Made by a program: the position numbers and the translations under genes. This document shows positions 1 to 12,089 of a stretch of 64,000 nt of DNA, one piece after another. The DNA comes from Atriophallophorus winterbourni (taxonomy: Eukaryota; Platyhelminthes; Trematoda; Plagiorchiida; Microphallidae): NCBI GenBank assembly GCA_013407085.1, contig JACCGJ010010859.1, positions 1 through 64,000 on the forward strand, read 5' to 3'. How positions within the stretch are numbered: the stretch's first letter is position 1; each line of letters opens with the position of its first letter. Below the pieces are notes generated by a model. It did not search any database and was not told the origin of the DNA. It was given only the letters and a program-made list of their open reading frames with translations.

Positions 1-2260
1 GAGCAGATCAAGGCGCTAAATGTAGAGGATATCGTTCGCAATTTTGGTGATCAATTCAGCACTTCACGAAACGTGTCAGTCAATCCTCTTCTTGAATATC
101 AAGTTAACCTAGTTAATTCAAGTTTGACACCAATAAAACCACAACAAATAATTAACATGCTGCACTGAAATGTAATATCGTCGCATAACAAATTGCTTCT
201 TTCTTGGCGCAAAACAAATGAAAAAAAACGAAGCGCTTTCGAACGTTGTGCTCAACAATCATTAGGAAAATGGCAGCTTTTCCTACCAGGCACACCCGCT
301 GTGTGTTTCAACGCACCAATGGCACCTGGTAGTCTAGGAATTTCGCATTTTAACTCGACTATCCAGTTCAAATTTTTGCAGTATAGACGTTTTAGTCAGA
401 GGAATATTTGTGCTTTTGTGTAAGCATACTATAAGGTTGATTGAAGGTATTTGATTGCTACAACAGAGGTTAGTTATCGCTCTTTTATAGCTTCGGGTTT
501 GCGCGCTTATGTTCTGAGCGTACGATTTCATGGAAAAAATTTAAATATTTTAAGAATATATTTTATAGATTATAGTATTATTTGACATCACTTCCAGACT
601 TGGACGGAATAGCTTAATATTTTTTACAAATTAATGTCATTTTGCATTTTCTTGAACGGAAACTAGTTTTGTAAACATAAAAATTGATTCAAATGTCATA
701 TACAAACAGCTTGCTGGTGAACTCAAGCGGGCGAATAATTAATTGTAAATTTCAGTGAAAAATTAAGATTTCGCATTAATGTTTACCTCTGACTGCGGAA
801 TTGGATTGCCAATCGTAGGTTACTGAAATAAAATTCACATTAATTTATTTAATTCAGTCATCTTGGCAGAAAACATAGACGAGTGGTTTTACAAGAAATA
901 TAACTATATGTGTTTAACACCGCTGATTTTTAGTGGGTGTAAGAAACAAAATTACACTCCGTCTCGACAGAGTTTTGATATTTCCGTAGACTTTTTATTC
1001 GAAAAAAATTAGCACCATAAATTATCATCTTAAGTAGTTTATATTCTGACATAAATCCTTTATTCCGAAACCAATATTATGGTAGAGGATTTTAATTGAT
1101 TTCGAATGTAATAACCAAGCTTTGTTCTAGTATAGGTAAGGGTAAATAAAATTTAACACTCCGGCTTCCTATTTTATATAAAATCCGATCAAATGTGGAC
1201 ATGCGTTGATTAATGTCTATGTCTTATATTTGTTTCATCTATTTAGGATAATGAAATTGACGTTGGCAATTTTACTATAAACAATAACACAATTATTAAA
1301 GTGAAGTTCATGCAAAAATTAAAAAAGTAAATTAATTATATTGTAACAAAATTCGGTGTTTTATATTTCTGATTATTTCAATTTCTAATTTGTGCATTAA
1401 ATTTTTATGATGTATTAAAGTTGTACACACCTGTTTCTGCGGTGACTGAAGACAAAAATTTTAAAACATGAGAAATTGTTGGATGTTTTACGAATCGTAA
1501 GTACGTTAACTTTCAATGTGGTCGTTTATGTTTAATTCTGAATTTTCATTCGGATTTAGTGTATACTATACTCATGAAACGTTTTAAATAACAGTTGCAT
1601 ATAATTCATTAGGTTAAAAAAATAGGCTCCGTTAAATTTTATAATTGATTCCATGGTAGTCAATAAATAATTAAAATCGGTATGAAAGTAATCTTCATTG
1701 CGATTGAATTTATTGATATCTTTATGGTTTAAACTTACTTCCAAATTGTGCCACTATGAGAAAAAGTTGTTTATTACTTGGAAAAATGTATATTTTAAAA
1801 CTCGAAATAAGTGTTTTTATCATAAAACTACCTGGTCGAATACTAGGCCAAAATATATCCACTGAAACTGCGGAATAGTTGGAAACGTTGAGATAAATGC
1901 ACGCAGTATTAAAAAGTTATATAAAAATTCCAACTTACCTCTGTTCGTTTTCACAGAAACTAAAAATATATGGATTGAGTCAAACTTTCCGCAAACAGAA
2001 ATGTATTATTAGATAAGGATCGAGTTTAATTTGATTAAATACAAAACTAAATTAATAAACCTAAATGCAAAAATATTTATAATCAAACTGATATCAAACT
2101 AATGACAACGAACTTTGAATACCGAATATTGTAACTCACCGTAGGCAGGAATTACTGAGAATAAAATAATTCCGACATGTTAATGACCTTGTCAAAAATT
2201 ATTGACGAAGATGAAGAATGTGAGACTGGGTGAGTAGTTACTTTTCATAACATAAAACTA
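1..2260. other. AT-rich stretch without recognisable genes
   Basis: Read on both strands. Only short chance frames (under 80 codons) with no motif, no convincing splice pairs and no tandem structure. Probably intergenic or intronic. Confidence 0.5.
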
Positions 2261-2261
2261 T

Positions 2262-2440
2262 ATTGGATAAGGTTGTTAGCACCAACCTGTTCAATCACAA
2301 TAGCCCACACTCATGTAGACTGGGTTTGAAGCGCATGCGGATTCTGATCCTACTGCCCTTACCTGATGAGTACAAACAGCACTAAACCGGTTGTGGAGTG
2401 TGTGTGACGTAGATGGATGCAAATGGGTTTTTTGTTATTT
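2262..2440 (+). repeat. Decayed hammerhead-ribozyme repeat copy
   Basis: Member of the dispersed family also found at 12.1-12.6 kb and 49.4-49.7 kb. It shares the left-hand block with paired AACC/GGTT segments and then the ribozyme core: CTGATGA at 2363-2369, stem II strands 2370-2373 and 2379-2382 around an AAACA loop. The second core box reads TAAA instead of GAAA (2383-2386), stem II has one mismatch, and the base before the cleavage point is T rather than C. A changed G12 should abolish cleavage, so this copy is inferred to be dead. Confidence 0.7.
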
Positions 2441-3299
2441 AAATGTTTAATGCCAACCAGACATCACAGAATTTAAACCGAATTAAATGTTGGATTTCAA
2501 CAAATTTCATTTAAATGCTCATAATTTACATGTGATATTCCGCAATAAATTTTAGCCTTTTTGAAAAGAATAATTTTCAGTCACCCATTTTGTACTCAAT
2601 AATGTTTTGCTGTTACCCATGTCAATAATCGATAAATTAACTTTTTATTTGAAATCATTTATAATCGCGATTGTTTGCATTCGAGCTAACTAGATGGTTA
2701 TTTGGTGGCAAATTTTCAGAGAAACAACTTCTCAAATATTCACCATTTTGAAGTAAACATTACATAACGAAAATGTAATAATATCAATGAAATTAATTCA
2801 ATTTACATGAAACATTACCTGATTCCTCTCCCGGGGTGTATTCTACTGTAATTAGGTAATATACTCATTTTTACAAAATATATTTCTGAAATTTATTGCT
2901 TTATTAAACGAACTGATACTCTTCTCTTTTCGATCAATCAAAACATAAATGGTGGATTCATTTGCTACTTAATGGATACAATAATGAAACTAGGACTGCA
3001 TATTAAAACAATTTATTGAAAAACTTAAGAAAGTGATGAGATTTCTCTCCGGCATTTCTCATCTAGCTCTACAATACAAGCGTAAGAAAATAGAAATGGT
3101 TCTGATCGGCATCAACCGTTAAACAAAACTAAATGTCATGTGTTGTTACTTGAAATTGTTTGGTCGATATTGGTGTTAACCAAGACAAAATCACGCACTA
3201 GTCATTGTTGTACTCATAATTATTGCTTAAAAAGTTTTTTGTGCAATCGCCTTAGATATTTGCAATATGTTCCAGCCAGCTCTACATGAAATGTTGTTA

Positions 3300-4145
3300 G
3301 GAACCGTGCAAACAATCGGGAACGCATGTTCAGGCTTTACTCGAGAGGGCTATGTCAATTAGATGATATGAATTCGAACCATTCACCTCCTTACAACAGT
3401 CTTTGCCTAACCAATTAAGATGATGTTCATATATTTGCTTTGCCAGCTTCTTCATCCTTAAGCCATTTTATCCTGCTTCACAGGAACAGGTGAATTCATA
3501 AATATATATTTGAATTGTCTGACTTGGTAGTTAGTCATTAAGATAAAGTCTGATTATTGGCCTATTGGTGAAGGTTTTGTCGCACTTTTCAGAAGTGAAC
3601 GTCCTTTAAACTATTCATTAAGGCTTGAGCCTTAGAAGTCACTAGAGGCTTCGCCTTCAAATTGAAACAATGGATGTAAAGTTCTCTCATGTAATGTTGT
3701 TATAGATATTACGTTTGACATTGAGGGAATATATCGTTCAAGGATAGCCATTTCTGATTATACAACTGCTTTTCAGTGCAAGATCTTCAACAAAATTCTC
3801 TTGAGAGAAAAATGGAGTTGCTAGCGTGAATAGTTTATGCACCAGATTTTGGTTTATCTTCACTGGAATAGCGCTAATGAAATGTGTATACTGCCGTGAC
3901 CAATTTAAATTCCAGGCTAATCCAAGGTTCGTCCAAATTTGTTGTAAGTAAAAGGACAAGAAATGCTCGGCGTCCATTGTTTTTAAGTCCGTAAGCAAAA
4001 GGGATGTTATCATGTGTGTGGTTAAAATGTGTGAGCTAGTTTACCATGTCCAAATCTCCATTGCAATTCAGGAATATATCAGTCCTTGAGGCGAAACCAT
4101 GGTAACTCCATCGATTTGACGAAACATCTTGCAGTCTAATTGACA
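3300..4145 (-). pseudogene. Penelope-like element fragment (RT end plus GIY-YIG)
   Basis: Minus-strand remnant of a Penelope-like retroelement, which encodes a reverse transcriptase followed by a GIY-YIG endonuclease. Reading 5' to 3' on the minus strand: an RT motif of the form FRQIDGVTMVSPQG at about 4090-4140 (the family has GVAMGSPLGP); an open 91-codon segment at 3738-4013 ending in the RNGYP signature that precedes the endonuclease; then at about 3350-3510 an IYEFTCSCEAG segment followed by a lysine-rich stretch and EHHLNWL, matching the GIY-YIG core. Several stops and frame changes interrupt it, and the second half of the YIG motif is lost (stop codon). No RT catalytic DD is recognisable. 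The copy is 5'-truncated. Confidence 0.7.
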
Positions 4146-4200
4146 TTGTACGTTCATTGTGCATCTTTGAAGTAGAAATCTCTCAACGTGGTGATTAAAA

Positions 4201-4558
4201 CAGGAAAGTAGAACCTTTGTCGCGCAACTGTATCACATACAAATTCAACGGTTTATATCAGTGGTACATTGTTGAACAAAAAAGATTATTCAAGTGATAT
4301 AATTCTTTTTGGCTGAAAAATACATTGATTATCTAGTCGACAAATGTCACCGAATTATTTTTGTTAGAATCTAGCGTTTCGCACAATAACTTTGGTATCG
4401 TACGGCGAATTTAGAAAAGAGACGATCGGTTTCAATGATGTGTTTTCTTTATGTATTCGCATATTTATACATTAAATTCATTTTTCTCTCATTAAAATTT
4501 ATAACTAAATTTATAAAATATAATCATAAGCTGATCGTTACATATTTAAATGACGAAC
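4201..4558. other. AT-rich spacer, nothing recognised
   Basis: Lies between the decayed PLE and the 3' end of the CR1-like element. No motif, splice pair or repeat was seen. Confidence 0.4.
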
Positions 4559-4716
4559 ATTATTAGGATTCAAGATTCAAGATTTTCAAGAATTTATGGT
4601 TACAAAAAGCACATAGCTTCACAATTACCATATCATAGTAAATATGCGTTGAATAAGAGGTATAAAAAAATCAATTATACGATGTCACTGGAGTCAAGTA
4701 ATATGCTTACCATGAG

Positions 4717-6420
4717 TCAATACACAGGCATCGTCAAATCGTTAAGTAACAAATAATTGTCCAAGGTACGAGTGAATGTTTGGATACAGGGAGAGGTGAT
4801 AATTGCTTCGGGAAGGGCATTCCACAGGAAACAGACACGTACCGAATAGAAATATCGGCGACAATTAGTACGGGAATGGGGAATTTGTAGTGCCGCTGAG
4901 TGGCTACGTGTACTTCCTGATTCACGGTATTTGAACAAATGTTTGAGTGGATGATCTGGAGTATTCAATATCTTGTAAGTAATTATAACGTCACTTCGAA
5001 GTCTACGTTGAAGGGGAGTGGGAGCTTTAGCTTTTTCAACCTTTCCTCGTATGTAAGGTTTCGATAACCACGCACGAGTTTAGTTGCACGATGATATATC
5101 CTGTCAAGCAAGAATATATCTTTTTTCATCCACGGAGTCCATGCTTGAGATGCGTGTTCCATTGTGGGAATTAAGTAGGTCTTCATGATTCTTGGCAACG
5201 TTACAGGCGTAAAGGTTCGGAAGATCCGTCGAAGCATACCTAGAAGCTTTGAAGCACGCTTGTGAATGACCTCACAATGCACGCTGTTCTTTAGGCTGCC
5301 ACATATCCAGACTCCAAGATCCTTCTCCGATTCGGTCCAGCTCAAAATCGTCTGCCCAAATTGATATTCGTACTGAAAGGGCTTACCGATTTGCAGTAAC
5401 TTGCATTTTTGAAAATTGAACGGCAGTTTATTTCTAACTGACCATTCGTGTAGTGCATCTAAATCACTTTGCAGTTTTACGCAGTCTGCAGTTAATTTTA
5501 TTCGCATCCAAAGTTTAACATCATCCGCAAAAAGAACTACCTTGCATGAGAGCGTCTCAGGTAAATCATTGATGTAAACTAGGAAAAGCACTGGACCGAG
5601 AACGGAACCTTGCGGTACACCACTGGAGGTATTAATGGCTCGTGATTGTACCCCCTTAACTCGAACGGTTGCCTTGCGCCCATTGAGGTAGCTTTCGAAC
5701 CATACGAGTAGCTGCCCATCAATACCAACCTGTTTCAGCTTTTGTAGCAACAGGAAGTGATCAACTCTGTCGAAAGCTTTCGACATATCCAGATAGCACG
5801 CGTGCACACTGTCTCCTGCGTCAACCGTTTGGGTTCAATCGTTTAACACCGTCAGCAAGTTTGTCAAGCATGAGCGAGCTTTACGAAACCCATGCTGGGC
5901 GACAGATAGTATATTTTGTGATTCCAAGTGATGAACTATATTTTCCGTCACTATGCGCTCCATCACTTTGGATATCACGGGTAGTAGGGTGACAGGACGG
6001 TAGTTCGCGGGATCTGAACGGCTACCACCCTTATAAATTGGTGAAATTACTCCTGTCTTCCACTCTGTTGGCACCACTCCTTCAGTTAGGGAATGTTGGA
6101 ACAATTGGCATAGTGGTTCACACAGCTGCTGGTCACAGGATTTTAGTAGTTCTGGTGTTATTCCATCGGCTCCAGGAGATTTCCTAGGGTTCAGTCGACA
6201 CAAGTGTCTTCGTATAATCGCTGAATTAATCTCAATATCATTCAGTTGTTGAGATACAATCGATGTCAGTAAATTCTCATTCGCCCTAACCGTTATCGGG
6301 CTAAAAACATTTTCATAAAATTGAGCGAGAGTATCAGCCGTTTCCTTTGCTGTGACTGTTAATCCATTCTCAGAAAGAACAGGAAACACCCCTGGTTTCA
6401 CACTGGACCGAGCATTGACA
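4717..6420 (-). pseudogene. CR1-like ORF2, reverse transcriptase and C-terminus
   Basis: Reverse transcriptase half of ORF2. The N-terminal part is open from about 6420 to 5835 (KSPGADGITPELLKSC; VISPIYKGGSRSDPANYRPV; QHGFRKARSCLTNLL). A single TGA replaces the expected Trp in the LND-W-T stretch, and the frame resumes with ACYLDMSKAFDRVDH, SGVPQGSVLGPVLFLVYIND and the catalytic FADDVKLW. Near 5030 one more frameshift leads into the C-terminal region (IITYKILNTPDHPL, CRRYFYSVRVCFLWNALPE), ending with a stop at 4717. All core RT motifs are present and the active-site Asp pair is intact. Confidence 0.85.
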
Positions 6421-7521
6421 ATCCGATAGAGAAGTTTAGGGTTTTTCTTCCATTTTCAAAGACAGAGAGCGATGGTAATATTGCTTGTCCTCTTTGACGA
6501 GAGCATTCACTTTGTTACGAATTTTAGAAAATTGCTGCCAAGAGGCATCAGTTCTGGTCTTCCGGTGTTCAGTCCAAGCAAAGTTTCGTTTCCCGAGCCA
6601 TTTTTTTGTGCGACTGCGAAGCTTAAATCGGAAATCACTTGCCCTTCGTTCATCAACAAATCGCGAATTATGATCTATGTTTGACTGAAGTATTTTCGTG
6701 AGCTCACTGCATTGTGTTTCGGTGTTGTGCTGATCAAGTTCTTGCCAATGTACTAGCCCAAGCAATCCACGTAGACCAGCGTAGTCGATCTTTCTGAATT
6801 GTGTGGAGGACGCACAAACTCGTCTAGCACTGCAAACAAACTCAAAGGCTAGCACCAGATGATCACTCCGACCGAGGGGCGCAATGTAGTCAACACCCTC
6901 AACTGCTTTTTTCTCTGAAGTAAAGATTAGATCCAAAATTGATGGCAACTCTGATCCTCTTCTATGAGTAAAGTCAAACACATGATTATGCAGTGGAATC
7001 ATGTCGATCACCTCACGAAATTTGTGATCAAATGTGTTTATAGGGTGATCGGACCTGGCAAAGAGATGAGGAAGATTGAAGTCCCCGATGAGTAGTAATT
7101 GCGAGCTACGCTTCTCTCCGGCGTAATTTAGCGCTTGTAATAACCTGTCATTCTGAGTATCATTCGAGGCTGGAGGGCGATATATGATTCCAAGCATGCA
7201 ATCGTCCTGTGACACATTCGTGAGACTGCACCAGAGGGTATCTTCGAAATCAAGTCTTGGATCGTGAATTTTCATGCACTGAAGCCGTTCGTGACAGTAT
7301 AAAGCCACGCCACCACCTTTTCTTGGGCGATCGTTCCGTATTAGCATCATGTTGGGGATTAAGAGTTCACTATCAGTCATACAGGATTGAAACCAGGTTT
7401 CAGTAACAGCAACTAGGTCTGGCGTGTATCGTTTGCACAGCTCGGTCAGTTCAGTCAATTTGTTGAACAAACTTTGAGCATTGGTATAGATGCATTTAAG
7501 TGAGTTTTTAGAATGTAACAC
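6421..7521 (-). pseudogene. CR1-like ORF2, endonuclease domain
   Basis: N-terminal apurinic/apyrimidinic-type endonuclease of ORF2, which nicks the target for reverse transcription. Visible landmarks: YTNAQSLFNKL near the N-terminus, AVTETWF (catalytic Glu), RKGGGVALY, LGIIYRPP, LLIGDFNLP and a GRSDHL box near 6860 (the catalytic Asp-His pair). The frame is open for 361 codons and ends at TAA inside a short A-run near 6430. The RT frame continues one base away (NPKLLYRIVNARSS), so the break is a single-base indel at a homopolymer. It could be a real mutation or a sequencing error. Confidence 0.85.
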
Positions 7522-7538
7522 CGAGTCAGTATTTGTAT

Positions 7539-8526
7539 TTATTGGTCCGACGATGTTGACGTCGGACCGAGATCGTTTTTTGAATCAATTTGAAGTAATT
7601 TCGCGGGCGAATTTGCACCAGTTTCGGATAATTGCGTAATTGAGGGCTCCAGGTGGACCTCAACAGCAGCTTTTGAGCTGCACAGTCGAACGTTTTCAGG
7701 TAGCCTGTTTCTGTTCACTTTTAGCTTGCTTCGAACATCATCCGCCATGCTACTTGAAAGAAACGTAACCTTAAGTGGATTTGCCCCTTTCCCGTGATAG
7801 TTCGGCGAACGAGGTATTCTGTATGTGTCGACAACTACCGAATTTTGGAAACCGATATTTTCGGCTATAAATGACCATTGTTTACGGTCGTGCTCTTTGT
7901 TTTCGAAGCCCGTTGTGGTGCCCGAATTTTCTGGAACGTCAAGCAGAATAATACTTCTTGGTGCTGTTTGATCCCGCCTATTCGGTGCTTTTGACCTTTC
8001 CCACCAAGGAACGTCAGCATATATACGGTTGGGTAGGTCACTGCGTTCGGAGCAAATACGAATTTAGTAGAACATTTTCCATGTCCTTTTCGTTGGCGAA
8101 AGTGATTTTAAGGAGACGTGGTTTATCTTGATTCGGGGATTTCGTATGACGAGTTAATCGAGTTACCGACACGGGGTGAATACTGTCTAGGCCGATTCGA
8201 TTACAAACGACGAACCAGTTTTCACGGTCATGCTTTTGCCTTTCTTGAAAGAGCGTCACCTCTGACTCAGGAATATTGGTGCATATTACACTTAAATTTT
8301 TTATGCGTTTAATCGAATTTTTCTGCTCCCTGTGATATGGAACCGTTTTGCTTTGAACTTCCTCTTTTGCCTGAGGTTTAGGGCTCAATTCTAACGCCAA
8401 ACACTTATCACCTTTAGACACCATCTGGGCGAATGTTAGCTTGCTGGAATGAGACGCATTCACTTGGAGCTCTTTGGACGTAACCCGTGAATCTGGAATC
8501 GATGGTACATTATTGACTTTTTTCAA
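7539..8526 (-). pseudogene. CR1-like ORF1 protein, frameshifted, two related domains
   Basis: First ORF of the 4.6-8.6 kb element; non-LTR ORF1 proteins usually bind the element RNA. The first part (8038-8526) is open for 162 codons from ATG and then hits TGA. A one-base shift near 8040-8050 restores an open frame that runs to 7539. The two halves look like a duplicated domain. Each has a hydrophobic strand (NLSVICTNIPES; SIILLDVPENS), then HDR followed by a K/E-rich helix and a W (HDRENW; HDRKQW), then an R-P block and LKITF or LKVTF. This spacing is reminiscent of RRM-like folds, which is inference. The start was chosen because it is the first ATG after the AT-rich 5' UTR. Confidence 0.65.
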
Positions 8527-8587
8527 CAGTTCCGTCGATATTATTATTACATATATATTATTTAAAGGTCATTGATGATTATTAGGA

Positions 8588-10320
8588 ATTCCAAAGGATT
8601 TAGAATTAATGGATACAATAAAATGACCGAAAATCTATTTAATTGCTCATCTAGTAATGGCAAAATTGATGGTAGACCTACGCATAAATTTATCTCCATC
8701 TGAAATTGATAAAATTCGAACATACATTAATATTAATATTAAAAATTGAAAATAAACATGTCTTTGATATGCAGAATTCACATGTCGCATCATATTCTTT
8801 GTGATATTTGGCTATCAATTTTTTTCGTCAACTTGCAGGCGTAACTAACAAATGTACTATTATTCACGAATTGTTCCGAAGGCACAGCATTTTCATAATG
8901 GTTAAAGAAGAAATTCACTGGAGGATTTTCCGAATCAGTTTCCACGAGAATGTAGCGTAACCTTGATAACTAGTCGCGTATTTATTATCTGAAATGTGGG
9001 TGTCTATATAAGTGTTCATTATCCCTATTAAACATTTTGTAGACTTCTGGAAAACGGTAATGTGTTTCGCGAAGACCGCAAAATTTTTAATCATACATAA
9101 AACCGTTATAATCAACCAGTCAAAAGTTCTTCATGTAAAAATTTTATCATTAAAAGTTGGATATATCGAAATGGATATAGGTTCATATTTTTTTAGAAAC
9201 AAGTAACGAATATTACGAAAGTGTGTAGATGCTGCAGGATTTTGTGTATCATATCACTATTTGAGACCATTTTTATTTTGCTTTGAGATAACTAGCCCCA
9301 TGGAAGAAACAAATTCGTAATCATAACGAAAACAACTGACTGTTCAATTAGATTCTGTCTTTTAGTACTATAATTATATATACTCAACCCAGAAACATCT
9401 GATGGTTATTAAATTCATTATAATTTGAAAAATCACAGATATCTTATCAACAAACATAATTACAAATATTTGACCTTGATTTATCTTCTAGTTTGTAGTG
9501 TGAGTAGTGTTGTTAATTGATTAAAGCAAACTACTGTTCAAATTTCGTTGTACGAAATTAATGATACGTTCGGTCACCTTAGTTTATTAGCAAAGTTTGA
9601 ATTTGCACATTAGGATGAATTAAATTAAAGCACTGTCTCCGCACTTGAAAATTATCGAACAAATCTTCATGGTTTACGAAAGAAACAAGTACATTTTAGC
9701 AGATGCATCGATTGTAACAACTACAGTGGTCAATAATATTATAATATAATTACCAAAGTGCACTACATGAGTAAATAAACATAAGGATCTTACCAACATC
9801 AGCTATAATGGGTAATAATGTAGAGTGAGGGAAAATATCAAATTGCGTCAATTATATTGAGGACATATTGCAATACTAAACCTAACGTCTTTCACTTTGC
9901 TTGCACAGGACCCGAGCATCATGGATGCAATATTGTTTGCGTAATTCCCCGCGTTTCACATTCACTTTCGATAGCGTCTCAATTTCGACAAACGTTCTAC
10001 CGTTTCAAATTAATCATATCCGTCCTTTCGGTGCTTTCTGCCCTTGCGCCAGGGTTGAGTTTGTTGTTCTTTATGCCATCCAGAATCTCAAGATAATCAA
10101 TCAATACTGATGCACTTTACATCAGTGTAATATCACTTTCAATGTATTTGTAATAGTCCGAATGGTCTCGAGCAAATATTATAAAAGCGCGCTCAAGTGT
10201 TTCATGTTTAGCTCGTAAGAACTTTATCCGAATGTGTATCTTTCTAAAATCGTCATGGCAGAATTTTATACGCAGACAGTTGTTTCTCGATTCAGTGTAC
10301 ATTTCCATAAATGCTAAAAT
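8588..10320. other. Spacer with one GC-richer patch
   Basis: Mostly AT-rich. The patch at about 9900-10100 is clearly richer in GC and is open in two plus frames (up to 79 codons). Its minus strand reads LEILDGIKNNK and further charged residues before stops. It may be an old retroelement or exon fragment, but no family was recognised. Confidence 0.3.
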
Positions 10321-10374
10321 AAACGTAATGAATGACGGAAAAGCATGCAAATGAATATTTTGTTAAAACGTAAT
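10321..10374 (+). mobile_element. 36-bp insertion of the hammerhead-repeat 3' end, with TSD
   Basis: The segment 10330-10365 is nearly identical to the 3' part of the 49.4 kb element (GAATGACGGAAAAGCATG and onward to ATTTTGTT). It is bracketed by AAACGTAAT at 10321-10329 and 10366-10374, read as a 9-bp target-site duplication. It looks like an extremely 5'-truncated insertion of the hammerhead family. Confidence 0.7.
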
Positions 10375-11799
10375 ATACTTTGTCATACAATGTTCGGTGT
10401 TGGAGAAGATCTCGCTATGATCAAACACTACATGAAATTGGTATCTTCATACGAAATTCATCGTCTATCTACTACCCGCAATCAATGATTATTTTACATA
10501 TATATTTTGTTTTATCAGCAACCAGATTTCATGTCTGCTCGTTCAAACCCATGTAGAAAAACGGAACATTCGATGCTCCATATACATTATTGGCACAAAT
10601 ATTCACATGAACTAAATATAAACACTACTCAAATTTGAAAAATGTTGAATGTTGAACTATAAATAAATGAGCTAGAATGATCGTTGGGATCAAAGGGAGT
10701 TTTAGGTTACATTTCATTCCAGACATAGCTGAACCAAAATCTGATTGTCTGGAGGATAATTTGCGGTGTTTAAAACGCGATGGTATTGGTTGATTTTTGA
10801 TGTAAAATGTATAAAAGATTAATAAAGATAGATGAGACAAAAACTTAAAAATCTATGTATTACTATCGCTACGATAACTTGAAAATGATTAACTTGCTTG
10901 AACACTTATATAAGCTTTTACGGCTTCACTCATGAATAAATGATTGCTTTTATAGATGTGAGAGAAATTTCAATGTTTTTCAACTTTCACTTAAGCCCCC
11001 CACAATCCAGGCTATCAAAATAATACATACCTGCGAAATAACTTGGTTGCGAATGGTAGTCTCTAATTTGATAGCGAATCTCTCTCAATAGATATTCTTC
11101 CTTTGTTGCAGGATAAGTAAACTAACATAGCGCTAAAATATGTATTTGAGTTTACCTATACATAAGGAAGTCGGTTAATAGACTGGTTACTATAGACTAT
11201 AATGTTCTGTGGTTAGTAGTTAATTCTGATTTTTGACGAATATTCTCAAATATTCGTGAAACAAATTAAACGTATGATGGTTTGATCGCGTTTTTCATCC
11301 ATACTTAATATAAAAACTAGATGTTTGACCTAAAATTTATTACAATATATATCTATATATATTTAGGCAAAAAATACAAATGATGATAAGTAACATATAT
11401 CAACTAAATACAACGTGATTTATTATCATATATCGATGATTATAGCATGATAGTATTTGCAATGGCCTTTCTAATGTTTGTAACATCAATAGCTAAATAT
11501 ATCCATGAACAACATTCGGAACTATTTAGTTTATCCTGAATAATGCATATCAATGTTCTATGTATTCATTAATTAAATTGTTATAAAACAGAAGATCAAG
11601 GTAATTTGACAAAGATTGAGGTTTTTAAATGATGAGGTCGACGCTTATATCAGTCGCAATGCCTAGAATGCACGCAGTATAAACCAATCCAGCAAATGCA
11701 ATGCTCTTAACAGATGTCAAATATAAAGTGCTTTTCAACTAGTAAAAGTTATTTAAACTCGATTAGCAGTATAAATCACCGCGAAACAGAAACTAGTGA

Positions 11800-11841
<42 letters not shown>

Positions 11842-12089
11842 TATAGAAGTTGAAACACGATACATGTGCTAAAAACACGTTTTCTGTTAAGAATAAATAA
11901 TTATTCCTAATATTGTAACCCATTTTGAATTTTCATCAAAACATTTCTGACAACATTCGTGATCATTTTATTAAAAGTAATATCCTTATTTTGAAAATAA
12001 ATATTGAGAACTTGGACTTACATTGTTTTATTACAGGCACTAGAATGTTGTAGAAAATAAAATTAGTGATGACTAGAATTGGCCATAAA
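10375..12089. other. AT-rich spacer with an (AT)n microsatellite
   Basis: No coding or RNA features recognised. An interrupted AT dinucleotide run lies at 11803-11845. Confidence 0.45.

Larger units (their letters stand above)
4559..8587 (-). mobile_element. Near-complete CR1-like non-LTR retrotransposon with TSD
   Basis: Self-contained minus-strand element. Order along the element: short 5' UTR (8527-8577), ORF1 (7539-8526, one frameshift), ORF2 with apurinic endonuclease (6436-7521), reverse transcriptase (about 5040-6420) and C-terminal region (4717-5040), a 160-bp 3' UTR, and a 3' tail of CTTGAAT repeats at about 4569-4585. The tail and the ORF order are typical of the CR1 clade. ATTATTAGGA occurs immediately outside both ends (4559-4568 and 8578-8587) and is read as a 10-bp target-site duplication. 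Only four inactivating lesions were found: frameshifts in ORF1, at the endonuclease-RT junction and near the ORF2 C-terminus, and one TGG-to-TGA nonsense change. This suggests a fairly young insertion. Confidence 0.85.

Noticed and set aside
6472..6684. Plus-strand frames within the CR1-like endonuclease
   Set aside because: Shadows of the minus-strand ORF2. The minus frame carries all the recognised motifs.
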